The translations under genes were made by a program, and so were the position numbers. Shown one piece after another: positions 25,164-33,697 of a stretch of 64,000 nucleotides of DNA. The number at the start of each line of letters is the position of its first letter. Position 1 is the first letter of the stretch. The stretch lies in NCBI RefSeq assembly GCF_023734135.1, contig NZ_AP025730.1:3658001-3722000 (forward strand). The letters run 5' to 3'. This DNA is from Sphaerotilus microaerophilus. Its GTDB lineage: Bacteria; Pseudomonadota; Gammaproteobacteria; Burkholderiales; Burkholderiaceae_C. The notes below the pieces were generated by a model that was not told the DNA's origin, did no database searches, and saw only the letters and a program-made list of their open reading frames with translations.

Positions 25164-26099
25164 ATGAGTGTCTCCACCCCGACCCCATCAGCCACCGTCT
25201 CGCCGCTGCGCCGGCGCATGCTCGAGGACATGCGCATGCGCCAGTTTGCCGAGCACACGCAGGAGGGCTACATCCGCGCCGTGCGCAAGCTTGCCGCCTT
25301 CCTGGGACGCTCGCCACACACCGCCACCGCCGAGGACCTGCGCCGCTTCCAGCTGCACCTCGTCGACACCGGCACCGGCCCGGTCACCATCAACGCCACG
25401 CTGACCGGTCTGAAGTTCTTCTTCGACATCACGCTGGGCCGCCCCGAGCTCATGCTCAAGATGACGCACGTGGCCGTGCCGCGCAAGCTGCCGGTCATCC
25501 TGAGCCCCGAGGAAGTGGGCCGCCTGATCGCTGCAGCGCCCAACCTCAAGCACCAGGCCGCCATGTCGGTGGCCTACGGTGCGGGCCTGCGCGTCAGCGA
25601 GGTGGTCTCGCTCAAGGTCGGGGACATCGACGGCGAGCGCATGACCTTGCGCGTGGAGCAGGGCAAGGGCCGCAAGGACCGATACGCCATGCTCAGTCCC
25701 GTGCTGCTGGAGCGGCTGCGCGCCTGGTGGCGGCTTGGACACGCCCAGGGCAAGGTCCGCCACGGTGGTTGGTTGTTCCCTGGCCTGGACCCCACCGACC
25801 ACGTGAGCGCGCGCCAGCTCAACCGCGCCGTGCATCTGGCTGCCGCCACCGCCGGCATCGACAAGCGCATCACGCCACATGGCCTGCGCCATGCCTTTGC
25901 CACCCATCTGCTGGAGCAGAAGGTCGACATCCGTGTCATCCAGGTGCTGCTCGGGCACAAGCGGCTGGACACCACGAGCCTGTACGCCGCCGTGGCCACC
26001 GATCTGCTGCGCCGGGTGATCAGCCCACTGGATCAGACCTCGGACAGGCCGGCAGCCGAACCCGCGCCCATGCCGGCACCCGAGCGGCCAGCCCAGTAG
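25164..26099 (+). CDS. XerD-like tyrosine recombinase of IS91 element, copy 1
   Basis: 311 aa, ATG at 25164 with AGGAG upstream at ~25152. It has an N-terminal SAM-like core-binding domain (MRQFAEHTQEGYIRAVRKLAAF). The catalytic domain shows Arg in GAGLRVSEV, Lys in GKGRKDRY, the HxxR box HGLRHAF, His in LLGHKRLDTT and the nucleophile in SLYAAV. Several IS91-group elements carry such an accessory recombinase upstream of the transposase; its role in the cycle is unclear. It ends 12 bases before the transposase start. Confidence 0.93.
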   Translation: MSVSTPTPSATVSPLRRRMLEDMRMRQFAEHTQEGYIRAVRKLAAFLGRSPHTATAEDLRRFQLHLVDTGTGPVTINATLTGLKFFFDITLGRPELMLKMTHVAVPRKLPVILSPEEVGRLIAAAPNLKHQAAMSVAYGAGLRVSEVVSLKVGDIDGERMTLRVEQGKGRKDRYAMLSPVLLERLRAWWRLGHAQGKVRHGGWLFPGLDPTDHVSARQLNRAVHLAAATAGIDKRITPHGLRHAFATHLLEQKVDIRVIQVLLGHKRLDTTSLYAAVATDLLRRVISPLDQTSDRPAAEPAPMPAPERPAQ

Positions 26100-26111
26100 C
26101 CGACCGCCGCC

Positions 26112-27293
26112 GTGCAGGGGCGACCCGCCCTGGAGGTCGCCGACATCTTCCGTGCGCACGGATCCGCCTGGCGTGACGCCCAGCGTGGTCACCTGAGCCT
26201 GGCGCAGCTCAAGGTGATGTCGGCCATCACCCAATGCCGCACGGCGGCACTGGGCGGGCATGTGCTGCGCTGTCAAGGGTGCGGCCAGGACGAAGTCTCG
26301 TACAACTCCTGCCGCAACCGGCACTGCCCGAAGTGCCAGAGCAGCGCGGCCCAGCGCTGGCTGGATGCCCGTCAAGCCGATCTCCTGCCAGTCGAGTACT
26401 ACCACGTGGTGTTTACGCTGCCAGCGCCCATCGCGGCACTCGCGCACCAAAACAAGTCGGCGCTGTACGGCCTGCTCTTCGACATCGCCGCCGAGACGCT
26501 GCTGCGCATCGCGGCCGACCCCAGGCACCTGGGTGCCCACATCGGCGCCACGCTGGTGCTGCACACGTGGGGCTCGGCCCTGACCCACCACCCGCATGTG
26601 CACGGCATCGTGCCAGGCGGCGGCCTGGCACCCGACGGCTCGCACTGGATCGCCTGCCGGCCGGGGTTCTTCCTGCCGGTGCGGGTGCTGTCGCGGCTGT
26701 TCAGGCGCCGATTCCTGGAGGAACTGCAGCGACTGCACGATGGCGGCAAGCTCAGGTTCTTCGGCGAGCACGCGGCGCTGGCCGACGCAGCCGCATTCAC
26801 GGCCTGGCTCGCGCCGCTGCGCCAGTGCGAGTGGGTGGTCTACGCCAAGCGGCCATTCGCCGGACCGCAGGCGGTGCTGGCCTACCTGTCGCGCTACACG
26901 CACCGCGTGGCCATCTCCAACAGCCGGCTGCTCGCGATGGACGAGCGCGGGGTCACCTTCCGCTGGAAGGACTATCGAGCCAAGGGCAAGACGCGCCACA
27001 AGGCGATGACGCTGAGCCCCCAGGAGTTCATGCGCCGCTTCCTTCTGCATGTCCTGCCCGGTGGCTTCCACCGGATCCGGCACTACGGCTTGCTGGCCAA
27101 CAGCCACCGGCGTCACAACCTGGTGCTGGCGCGCGAGTTGTTGCACGCGACCCCGCCACCGCCCTGCGGATGCGCCGACGATGCGTCGGCCGCACCGGCA
27201 CCCACCTTCGTGTGCGCCCACTGTGGCCATGCGATGGTGGTGCTGCAGGTCTTCTTGCGCGACCACTCGATTCGAGCGCCGCCAACATCATGA
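26112..27293 (+). CDS. IS91-family HUH transposase, copy 1
   Basis: 393 aa starting with GTG at 26112, 12 bases after the recombinase stop, so probably translationally coupled. The N-terminal zinc-binding domain is CQGCGQDEVSYNSCRNRHC followed by PKCQ. The HUH motif is HHPHVHGIVPGGG and the paired catalytic Tyr are in YLSRYTHR (Y-x3-Y). A C-terminal CAHCGHAM zinc ribbon is present. These are the features of IS91/ISCR rolling-circle transposases (Y2 type). The enzyme nicks at the element's 3' origin and replicates through to the 5' terminus. Confidence 0.95.
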   Translation: MQGRPALEVADIFRAHGSAWRDAQRGHLSLAQLKVMSAITQCRTAALGGHVLRCQGCGQDEVSYNSCRNRHCPKCQSSAAQRWLDARQADLLPVEYYHVVFTLPAPIAALAHQNKSALYGLLFDIAAETLLRIAADPRHLGAHIGATLVLHTWGSALTHHPHVHGIVPGGGLAPDGSHWIACRPGFFLPVRVLSRLFRRRFLEELQRLHDGGKLRFFGEHAALADAAAFTAWLAPLRQCEWVVYAKRPFAGPQAVLAYLSRYTHRVAISNSRLLAMDERGVTFRWKDYRAKGKTRHKAMTLSPQEFMRRFLLHVLPGGFHRIRHYGLLANSHRRHNLVLARELLHATPPPPCGCADDASAAPAPTFVCAHCGHAMVVLQVFLRDHSIRAPPTS

Positions 27294-27566
27294 CCGAGCA
27301 CCATCACCGCCCATCGACTCGACGCGGCACACGGCGTCCGGTGGACAGCTGCGCGCTCGGCTCGAACGCTACCCCGAATACCTCGCCTACCCACTCGCTG
27401 ACGACCCTTGCCGCAGCGCCATGGCACACTGCCAGTCCCTCGCGCCGGTCAGCAGTGCCTGTGCAGGGGATCGGGCACTACCGGATCGCCACGCCAGCGC
27501 ACTCCAATCGCCATAGCCGCTGCGCTTGACGATCACCGTGGCGTTCGCCGCGGTTTCCTCCCTCGA

Positions 27567-27640
27567 GGCTTATGCAACACCTGCCCGGACGCAGCTAGAC
27601 ACGCGACCGTCTGCGCGTTTGGGCAGGTGTCGCACAAGCC
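27567..27640. repeat. Inverted repeat at right end of IS91 copy 1 (likely oriIS)
   Basis: Arms at 27567-27586 and 27621-27640 match in 18 of 20 positions, with a 34-base loop. The structure ends 8 bases before the element border, the usual place of the replication origin downstream of the transposase gene. Confidence 0.75.
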
Positions 27641-27781
27641 TTAACAGTTGAAGTCGTTCAGCTATCGAGGTTCGACCGGCCGCAGTCGGCCAGAAGCGGT
27701 CCTAGCCGAGCGGCACCTTTCGGTCAGCGAATTGACACTCACAGGCAACTTCCGATCGCGGAACGGTTCGCCTTCCTGGAA

Positions 27782-28714
27782 TCACTTTCCAAGAGCTATG
27801 CGCTTCTTCAGCGCTGCCATTGGAAAGTCGGGAGGCGTCGGCTTGAACTCCTTCGCCTCCTTTTGCAGGCCATAGCCCTTGCGCTGGTGTGATCGCAATG
27901 CCGAGAGGTTGAGTGACATGGTGACGAAGGTCAGGTTGTCGCCCCCCTTGATGCGCACAGGATTCATGAAGTCAGACTTCGACGGGGAGACCACCCGCGA
28001 GTCCCCGAATCCGGAGTCGTTGACCTGGACGATGTAGCAGTGCAGGTCGCGTGCTGCCGCCTCAACGATGTTGGAGAAGTAGCTCGTATCGCGGTTGAAC
28101 TCTGTCGCCACGATGAAGTCAACGTGTCCCTTGAAGATCGTCCGGTCTTCAATGGATGCAAGTTCAAAGCAGTTGTAAATGGCAAAGCTCGCACCTCGCC
28201 ATCTGAACAGGTGGTATCGGCTGCTCTTCGGCTTCGGCACGACCAAGTGTTCGTTCTTAAGGATGAACTCCTCGGCGGGTGAATAGAAGCGCTTCAGGCG
28301 CCGGACTGGGACGCAGGCCCAGTGCCCACTGCCAGTCTGGTACGGCAGCAGTGCAAGAACCTCGTTGAGCGCTTGGCCTTTGTGGTCGATGCGGTGCTCA
28401 AGGCCACAAACGACACCAATCCGATGCCTTCGCACCCAGGCGGCCAGCATGCTTTCCCATGCGTGCGGCACGCTTACCTCAGGGAAGACGATCAAATCGA
28501 TCCGCCGCTTGGAGGCGCTGCGGTACCTGGAGACCTCGTTCAGCAGTGTGGTGAACGGCTTCAGGCGTGCCCTTCCAAGCTTAGGCGAGCCCAGGTAACT
28601 CGCCTCGATGTCCTTCTCGTCGACCGGCACATTTGCCAATGCGATCTGAATGGAGTCATGCAGGTCGGTCGCCCCAACGCCAACCGTCACCTCGTCGAAT
28701 TGGTGGGCACCCAT
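27782..28714 (-). CDS. Nitrilase-superfamily (C-N hydrolase) partner of reverse transcriptase
   Basis: 310 aa, ATG at 28714 overlapping the reverse transcriptase stop as TGATG. The catalytic Glu-Lys-Cys triad of C-N hydrolases is visible: E79 in VFPEVSVP, K141 in RRLKRFYSPAEEF and C182 in YNCFELASI. VVCGLEHR and a later DFIVATEFNRDTSYF segment also match the fold. The protein is close to a single-domain nitrilase in size. Nitrilase domains are known partners, fused or adjacent, of UG-type reverse transcriptases in anti-phage DRT systems (DRT1/UG1 and relatives such as UG5/UG6). Here it is a separate gene tightly coupled to the RT. The natural substrate is unknown. Confidence 0.88.
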   Translation of the reverse strand: MGAHQFDEVTVGVGATDLHDSIQIALANVPVDEKDIEASYLGSPKLGRARLKPFTTLLNEVSRYRSASKRRIDLIVFPEVSVPHAWESMLAAWVRRHRIGVVCGLEHRIDHKGQALNEVLALLPYQTGSGHWACVPVRRLKRFYSPAEEFILKNEHLVVPKPKSSRYHLFRWRGASFAIYNCFELASIEDRTIFKGHVDFIVATEFNRDTSYFSNIVEAAARDLHCYIVQVNDSGFGDSRVVSPSKSDFMNPVRIKGGDNLTFVTMSLNLSALRSHQRKGYGLQKEAKEFKPTPPDFPMAALKKRIALGK

Positions 28715-30669
28715 CAGGCTCTCTCCACCCGGTCGATCGAATCAGCTTCGTCCCCACCCTCGACCCATTTGACGCCAGTGGGTGCGTGTCGGTTCGCTGC
28801 CTCGAAGACCGTGCTGGCAAAGTCGAACGGCGTGGCTTTGCCAAGCTGAACATTGCCGCTGTAGGCGAGCAACATACACTCGTCGAAGTTCAGGAATCGC
28901 GGCGTCCATGCCAACTTGTGCGGGTCGTGCTTGGCCGGTGTCTTCAGCACTCGCTCGCTCAAAGGCCCTGTATACGTGGTGAAGTTCAGCAGCGGTGCTC
29001 TGACAAAGTGATGCCGCAGCAGGTTCGCACGTCGGAACTCCTCGGCGGGCACATCTTCGAGGAGTTCCAACAGCCCAATGTCTTCCTCGCAGACGGAATC
29101 TGACAGTGAAAGGGCCAGCTTCAGGTGCTGAGCAAGGTTGGCCACAAGCTCCTTGGTGACCCGATCATCGGCGTGCCGCACCCTGGGAATCTCGCCCTGC
29201 AACTGCTTCAAGAATGTCTTCGCAGTGGCTCTGTCTCCCGCGATGCCCAAAAGCGTGAAGACCCGCTCCCACAAGTCGAAGTACTCGATTGCACAGCGTC
29301 CCTTGAAGAAGTTCTGCAGGCCTTGACTCACTTTTCGGTCCGGCGGATCGTCGGTCACCAGGTGCAGGATGGTTTGCCGTGCGAGGTGCTTCGCTAGCTC
29401 GTAGCGATTCTCCGCAACGCCCTTGACGCTTCTGAACTTGTTGACCGACCCTTCGTAGAGCAACTCGTACGCCACGTCCTCCATGGAGTTGTCGGCCTCA
29501 TCGACCGGCAGAAGCAGGAAGTCGCTGCCGTTTTGCTCAAGCTTCTTCTTGAACTTTTCCAGCCCGGCGATGGAGTGACGCGCATCGAAGTACTGCAGGA
29601 TGCACTTCGACTGCTGCAGTTGTAGCGTGGGCCGCTGGCGCAGGTGGTAGGTGCCGTTGACTGGGGCCTTGAGCAAACGCGGGCGGACAAGAATTTCGTC
29701 GATGAACGCCGCGACCGGGTTCTTATCACCTTTGTTCGGGTCCTGACTGGCCGACACCACCAGCAAGATGTCGTCGACGTAGCGTCCGTAGTAGGCAGGC
29801 CTAACCGTCTTCAAGACCGCCGCATCGAAGTCTTGCAGGTACCAGTTCGCCAGTACCAGTGATGAACAAAGTCCGATTGGCAACCCAGGCTCGGACTCCG
29901 CAAGTTCGGGATGCGTTCGCGACAGTAGCGGTGCTATGCAATCGTGGTAGGCGACGCCGATCGCCTCGATGCAATCGAGAAGCGCCCCTTCATCTCTCAG
30001 GGCTCCGGTCGCCTGGAGCGCTTCTCGTACCTGGTCGAAGTCGATCGCCACCCGATAGAAGTACTCTCGCAAGTCTAAGCCGAGGATCGCAACGCTACGC
30101 CGCTCTCCTACCAGCAACTGCTTTGCCTTGCGTATGCCGGTGTCGCGCCAGCGCGAATACTGCTCGTGGTACTTGGTGAAGAGTTGAAGCGAGTCGTCGT
30201 TCTCCTCGTGGAGCCTCGGCGACAACCGAGATCCGCAGCACTCGGGAAGGAACTTCGCATCCAGGTGCCGGCCCTCCCGCATCAGCCACAGCACCGCAAT
30301 CAGGTGCAGCTCGATGGGGCCGTCGAAGAAGTAGTTGACCGTCTCAACGCTGACGGATGGCGCCGAGGTGACGTTGGTGATGAACTTGCCCCCCAACTCA
30401 TCCGCTGCCAACGTCGCAGCTCTTGGAGGGCCGAGCTTCTTCGGCACGACACGACAGCCAATCTGCCGCAACCATCGCTTGAAGCGTCGGTCTGCGGCAG
30501 GCTTTGCCGCGTCCGCAACCTGTTGCACTGCCTGCAGATTGGCCTCGAACTTGTCCGAACATTCGAACTTAGCCAGCCGCTCGCGCAAGCGCAAATCGGT
30601 CTTGTCGTAGTAAACGTAGCTCTTCAGCTTGCGATACGCGGTCTCGATCTCTGATCCTGTCGCGGACAT
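28714..30669 (-). CDS. Defence-associated reverse transcriptase (UG/DRT type)
   Basis: 651 aa from ATG at 30669 (MSATGSEIETAYRKL), preferred over a longer frame to 30750 because AAGGGGAG lies upstream. RT motifs in order: LDLREYFYRV (motif A, ~198-207), GLPIGLCSSLVLANWYL (motif B, ~262-278) and YYGRYVDDILLVV (motif C with YVDD, ~293-305), then the KCILQYFD segment. About 350 further residues form a helical C-terminal region without a known domain. There is no intron, maturase domain or retron msr/msd signature nearby. The nitrilase gene overlaps its stop codon. This points to the UG/DRT group of phage-defence RTs. The exact UG class needs phylogeny. Base composition is slightly lower in GC than the flanking genes. 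Confidence 0.88.
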   Translation of the reverse strand: MSATGSEIETAYRKLKSYVYYDKTDLRLRERLAKFECSDKFEANLQAVQQVADAAKPAADRRFKRWLRQIGCRVVPKKLGPPRAATLAADELGGKFITNVTSAPSVSVETVNYFFDGPIELHLIAVLWLMREGRHLDAKFLPECCGSRLSPRLHEENDDSLQLFTKYHEQYSRWRDTGIRKAKQLLVGERRSVAILGLDLREYFYRVAIDFDQVREALQATGALRDEGALLDCIEAIGVAYHDCIAPLLSRTHPELAESEPGLPIGLCSSLVLANWYLQDFDAAVLKTVRPAYYGRYVDDILLVVSASQDPNKGDKNPVAAFIDEILVRPRLLKAPVNGTYHLRQRPTLQLQQSKCILQYFDARHSIAGLEKFKKKLEQNGSDFLLLPVDEADNSMEDVAYELLYEGSVNKFRSVKGVAENRYELAKHLARQTILHLVTDDPPDRKVSQGLQNFFKGRCAIEYFDLWERVFTLLGIAGDRATAKTFLKQLQGEIPRVRHADDRVTKELVANLAQHLKLALSLSDSVCEEDIGLLELLEDVPAEEFRRANLLRHHFVRAPLLNFTTYTGPLSERVLKTPAKHDPHKLAWTPRFLNFDECMLLAYSGNVQLGKATPFDFASTVFEAANRHAPTGVKWVEGGDEADSIDRVERA

Positions 30670-30702
30670 CTCGGCTCCCCTTGCTCTTATCGCTTGAAGC
30701 GA

Positions 30703-30732
30703 ATGGTACGTTGTCGGTCGAGTAGAGCACAA
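30703..30732 (-). promoter_or_regulatory. Possible promoter of RT-nitrilase operon
   Basis: On the minus strand TTGTGC (30732-30727) and TACCAT (30708-30703) are separated by 18 bases, 33 bases before the RT start. The pair is only moderately close to consensus. Confidence 0.3.
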
Positions 30733-30979
30733 AGGGAAACGGTGATCCACCGCGCAGCATCAGACCCACAACGGCTGTTTCCGTGCGTCGCGCTGGTCAA
30801 GTGGCGGATGACCGCTTCGGGGAGCTAGTTCTTGCCCGGCTAAGACCGCAACGGGTCGGTGGACTAAACCGCTCGCGCGGTAGGCGCTGCGGCGACGTTG
30901 GCAGCGGTTCGTTGCGCCCGTGACTCTGCGATGTTGGCGATCGAGGCAATCCGCCTCGGTCATCGACAGGAGCAGGATC

Positions 30980-31915
30980 ATGAGTGTCTCCACCCCGACC
31001 CCATCAGCCACCGTCTCGCCGCTGCGCCGGCGCATGCTCGAGGACATGCGCATGCGCCAGTTTGCCGAGCACACGCAGGAGGGCTACATCCGCGCCGTGC
31101 GCAAGCTTGCCGCCTTCCTGGGACGCTCGCCACACACCGCCACCGCCGAGGACCTGCGCCGCTTCCAGCTGCACCTCGTCGACACCGGCACCGGCCCGGT
31201 CACCATCAACGCCACGCTGACCGGTCTGAAGTTCTTCTTCGACATCACGCTGGGCCGCCCCGAGCTCATGCTCAAGATGACGCACGTGGCCGTGCCGCGC
31301 AAGCTGCCGGTCATCCTGAGCCCCGAGGAAGTGGGCCGCCTGATCGCTGCAGCGCCCAACCTCAAGCACCAGGCCGCCATGTCGGTGGCCTACGGTGCGG
31401 GCCTGCGCGTCAGCGAGGTGGTCTCGCTCAAGGTCGGGGACATCGACGGCGAGCGCATGACCTTGCGCGTGGAGCAGGGCAAGGGCCGCAAGGACCGATA
31501 CGCCATGCTCAGTCCCGTGCTGCTGGAGCGGCTGCGCGCCTGGTGGCGGCTTGGACACGCCCAGGGCAAGGTCCGCCACGGTGGTTGGTTGTTCCCTGGC
31601 CTGGACCCCACCGACCACGTGAGCGCGCGCCAGCTCAACCGCGCCGTGCATCTGGCTGCCGCCACCGCCGGCATCGACAAGCGCATCACGCCACATGGCC
31701 TGCGCCATGCCTTTGCCACCCATCTGCTGGAGCAGAAGGTCGACATCCGTGTCATCCAGGTGCTGCTCGGGCACAAGCGGCTGGACACCACGAGCCTGTA
31801 CGCCGCCGTGGCCACCGATCTGCTGCGCCGGGTGATCAGCCCACTGGATCAGACCTCGGACAGGCCGGCAGCCGAACCCGCGCCCATGCCGGCACCCGAG
31901 CGGCCAGCCCAGTAG
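30980..31915 (+). CDS. XerD-like tyrosine recombinase of IS91 element, copy 2
   Basis: Identical 311-aa protein to the one at 25164-26099, with the same AGGAG site and the same R/K/HxxR/H/Y catalytic set. It ends 12 bases before the transposase gene. Confidence 0.93.
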   Translation: MSVSTPTPSATVSPLRRRMLEDMRMRQFAEHTQEGYIRAVRKLAAFLGRSPHTATAEDLRRFQLHLVDTGTGPVTINATLTGLKFFFDITLGRPELMLKMTHVAVPRKLPVILSPEEVGRLIAAAPNLKHQAAMSVAYGAGLRVSEVVSLKVGDIDGERMTLRVEQGKGRKDRYAMLSPVLLERLRAWWRLGHAQGKVRHGGWLFPGLDPTDHVSARQLNRAVHLAAATAGIDKRITPHGLRHAFATHLLEQKVDIRVIQVLLGHKRLDTTSLYAAVATDLLRRVISPLDQTSDRPAAEPAPMPAPERPAQ

Positions 31916-31927
31916 CCGACCGCCGCC

Positions 31928-33109
31928 GTGCAGGGGCGACCCGCCCTGGAGGTCGCCGACATCTTCCGTGCGCACGGATCCGCCTGGCGTGACGCCCAGC
32001 GTGGTCACCTGAGCCTGGCGCAGCTCAAGGTGATGTCGGCCATCACCCAATGCCGCACGGCGGCACTGGGCGGGCATGTGCTGCGCTGTCAAGGGTGCGG
32101 CCAGGACGAAGTCTCGTACAACTCCTGCCGCAACCGGCACTGCCCGAAGTGCCAGAGCAGCGCGGCCCAGCGCTGGCTGGATGCCCGTCAAGCCGATCTC
32201 CTGCCAGTCGAGTACTACCACGTGGTGTTTACGCTGCCAGCGCCCATCGCGGCACTCGCGCACCAAAACAAGTCGGCGCTGTACGGCCTGCTCTTCGACA
32301 TCGCCGCCGAGACGCTGCTGCGCATCGCGGCCGACCCCAGGCACCTGGGTGCCCACATCGGCGCCACGCTGGTGCTGCACACGTGGGGCTCGGCCCTGAC
32401 CCACCACCCGCATGTGCACGGCATCGTGCCAGGCGGCGGCCTGGCACCCGACGGCTCGCACTGGATCGCCTGCCGGCCGGGGTTCTTCCTGCCGGTGCGG
32501 GTGCTGTCGCGGCTGTTCAGGCGCCGATTCCTGGAGGAACTGCAGCGACTGCACGATGGCGGCAAGCTCAGGTTCTTCGGCGAGCACGCGGCGCTGGCCG
32601 ACGCAGCCGCATTCACGGCCTGGCTCGCGCCGCTGCGCCAGTGCGAGTGGGTGGTCTACGCCAAGCGGCCATTCGCCGGACCGCAGGCGGTGCTGGCCTA
32701 CCTGTCGCGCTACACGCACCGCGTGGCCATCTCCAACAGCCGGCTGCTCGCGATGGACGAGCGCGGGGTCACCTTCCGCTGGAAGGACTATCGAGCCAAG
32801 GGCAAGACGCGCCACAAGGCGATGACGCTGAGCCCCCAGGAGTTCATGCGCCGCTTCCTTCTGCATGTCCTGCCCGGTGGCTTCCACCGGATCCGGCACT
32901 ACGGCTTGCTGGCCAACAGCCACCGGCGTCACAACCTGGTGCTGGCGCGCGAGTTGTTGCACGCGACCCCGCCACCGCCCTGCGGATGCGCCGACGATGC
33001 GTCGGCCGCACCGGCACCCACCTTCGTGTGCGCCCACTGTGGCCATGCGATGGTGGTGCTGCAGGTCTTCTTGCGCGACCACTCGATTCGAGCGCCGCCA
33101 ACATCATGA
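31928..33109 (+). CDS. IS91-family HUH transposase, copy 2
   Basis: Identical 393-aa protein to the one at 26112-27293, with intact zinc fingers, HUH motif HPHVHG and Y2 pair. Both transposase copies look functional, so the bracketed segment may still be mobile. Confidence 0.95.
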   Translation: MQGRPALEVADIFRAHGSAWRDAQRGHLSLAQLKVMSAITQCRTAALGGHVLRCQGCGQDEVSYNSCRNRHCPKCQSSAAQRWLDARQADLLPVEYYHVVFTLPAPIAALAHQNKSALYGLLFDIAAETLLRIAADPRHLGAHIGATLVLHTWGSALTHHPHVHGIVPGGGLAPDGSHWIACRPGFFLPVRVLSRLFRRRFLEELQRLHDGGKLRFFGEHAALADAAAFTAWLAPLRQCEWVVYAKRPFAGPQAVLAYLSRYTHRVAISNSRLLAMDERGVTFRWKDYRAKGKTRHKAMTLSPQEFMRRFLLHVLPGGFHRIRHYGLLANSHRRHNLVLARELLHATPPPPCGCADDASAAPAPTFVCAHCGHAMVVLQVFLRDHSIRAPPTS

Positions 33110-33382
33110 CCGAGCACCATCACCGCCCATCGACTCGACGCGGCACACGGCGTCCGGTGGACAGCTGCGCGCTCGGCTCGAACGCTACCCCGAATACCTC
33201 GCCTACCCACTCGCTGACGACCCTTGCCGCAGCGCCATGGCACACTGCCAGTCCCTCGCGCCGGTCAGCAGTGCCTGTGCAGGGGATCGGGCACTACCGG
33301 ATCGCCACGCCAGCGCACTCCAATCGCCATAGCCGCTGCGCTTGACGATCACCGTGGCGTTCGCCGCGGTTTCCTCCCTCGA

Positions 33383-33456
33383 GGCTTATGCAACACCTGC
33401 CCGGACGCAGCTAGACACGCGACCGTCTGCGCGTTTGGGCAGGTGTCGCACAAGCC
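33383..33456. repeat. Inverted repeat at right end of IS91 copy 2 (likely oriIS)
   Basis: Arms 33383-33402 and 33437-33456, the same 18-of-20 structure as in copy 1. Confidence 0.75.
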
Positions 33457-33697
33457 TTAACAGTAGCTGCCGTTCGACACGCCTGCAGCGACCGGCAGCA
33501 CCCAGTCTTCAACGGCCATTCAGTCAACTCAGCCAGAACGATTGGCCAAAGGTCACCATCGGCGCGAGGTGCCACCACCAAGACAGCCACCCGCCTGCAC
33601 CTTCTCCCGCCCCGGCCTGGACCAAGGCCCGCTGGATGTTTCATGATCGACGGCAGCCGGACCTGCGTACGTCCGCCCAGCGCCCTGGTCTTGCTTC

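Larger units (their letters stand above)
25045..27648 (+). mobile_element. IS91-family insertion sequence, copy 1
   Basis: 2604 bases, repeated at a constant offset of 5816 at 30861-33464; both encoded proteins are identical in the two copies. The left end begins GGACTAAACC with a small hairpin ACCGC/GCGGT (25052-25065). The right end finishes CCTTAACAGT, just after a 20-base imperfect inverted repeat. There is no terminal inverted repeat between the two ends and no target duplication, as expected for rolling-circle IS91 elements. It carries a tyrosine recombinase gene and an HUH transposase gene. Confidence 0.93.
30861..33464 (+). mobile_element. IS91-family insertion sequence, copy 2
   Basis: Same 2604-base sequence as 25045-27648 and in the same orientation. 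Flanking bases diverge immediately outside GGACTAAACC on the left and CTTAACAGT on the right. The two copies bracket the RT-nitrilase operon. Its terIS (left) end faces that operon, so one-ended read-through replication from this copy would carry the operon along (inference from the ISCR/IS91 model). Confidence 0.93.

Noticed and set aside
25188..27266. 692-codon minus-strand frame across IS91 (repeated at 31004-33082)
   Set aside because: It is the shadow of the recombinase and transposase genes; its sequence is low-complexity Gln/His/Arg-rich with no domain.
28714..30669. Retron or group II intron reverse transcriptase
   Set aside because: No msr/msd-like structured RNA or intron domain V/VI was seen, and the partner is a nitrilase, which fits the UG/DRT group better.
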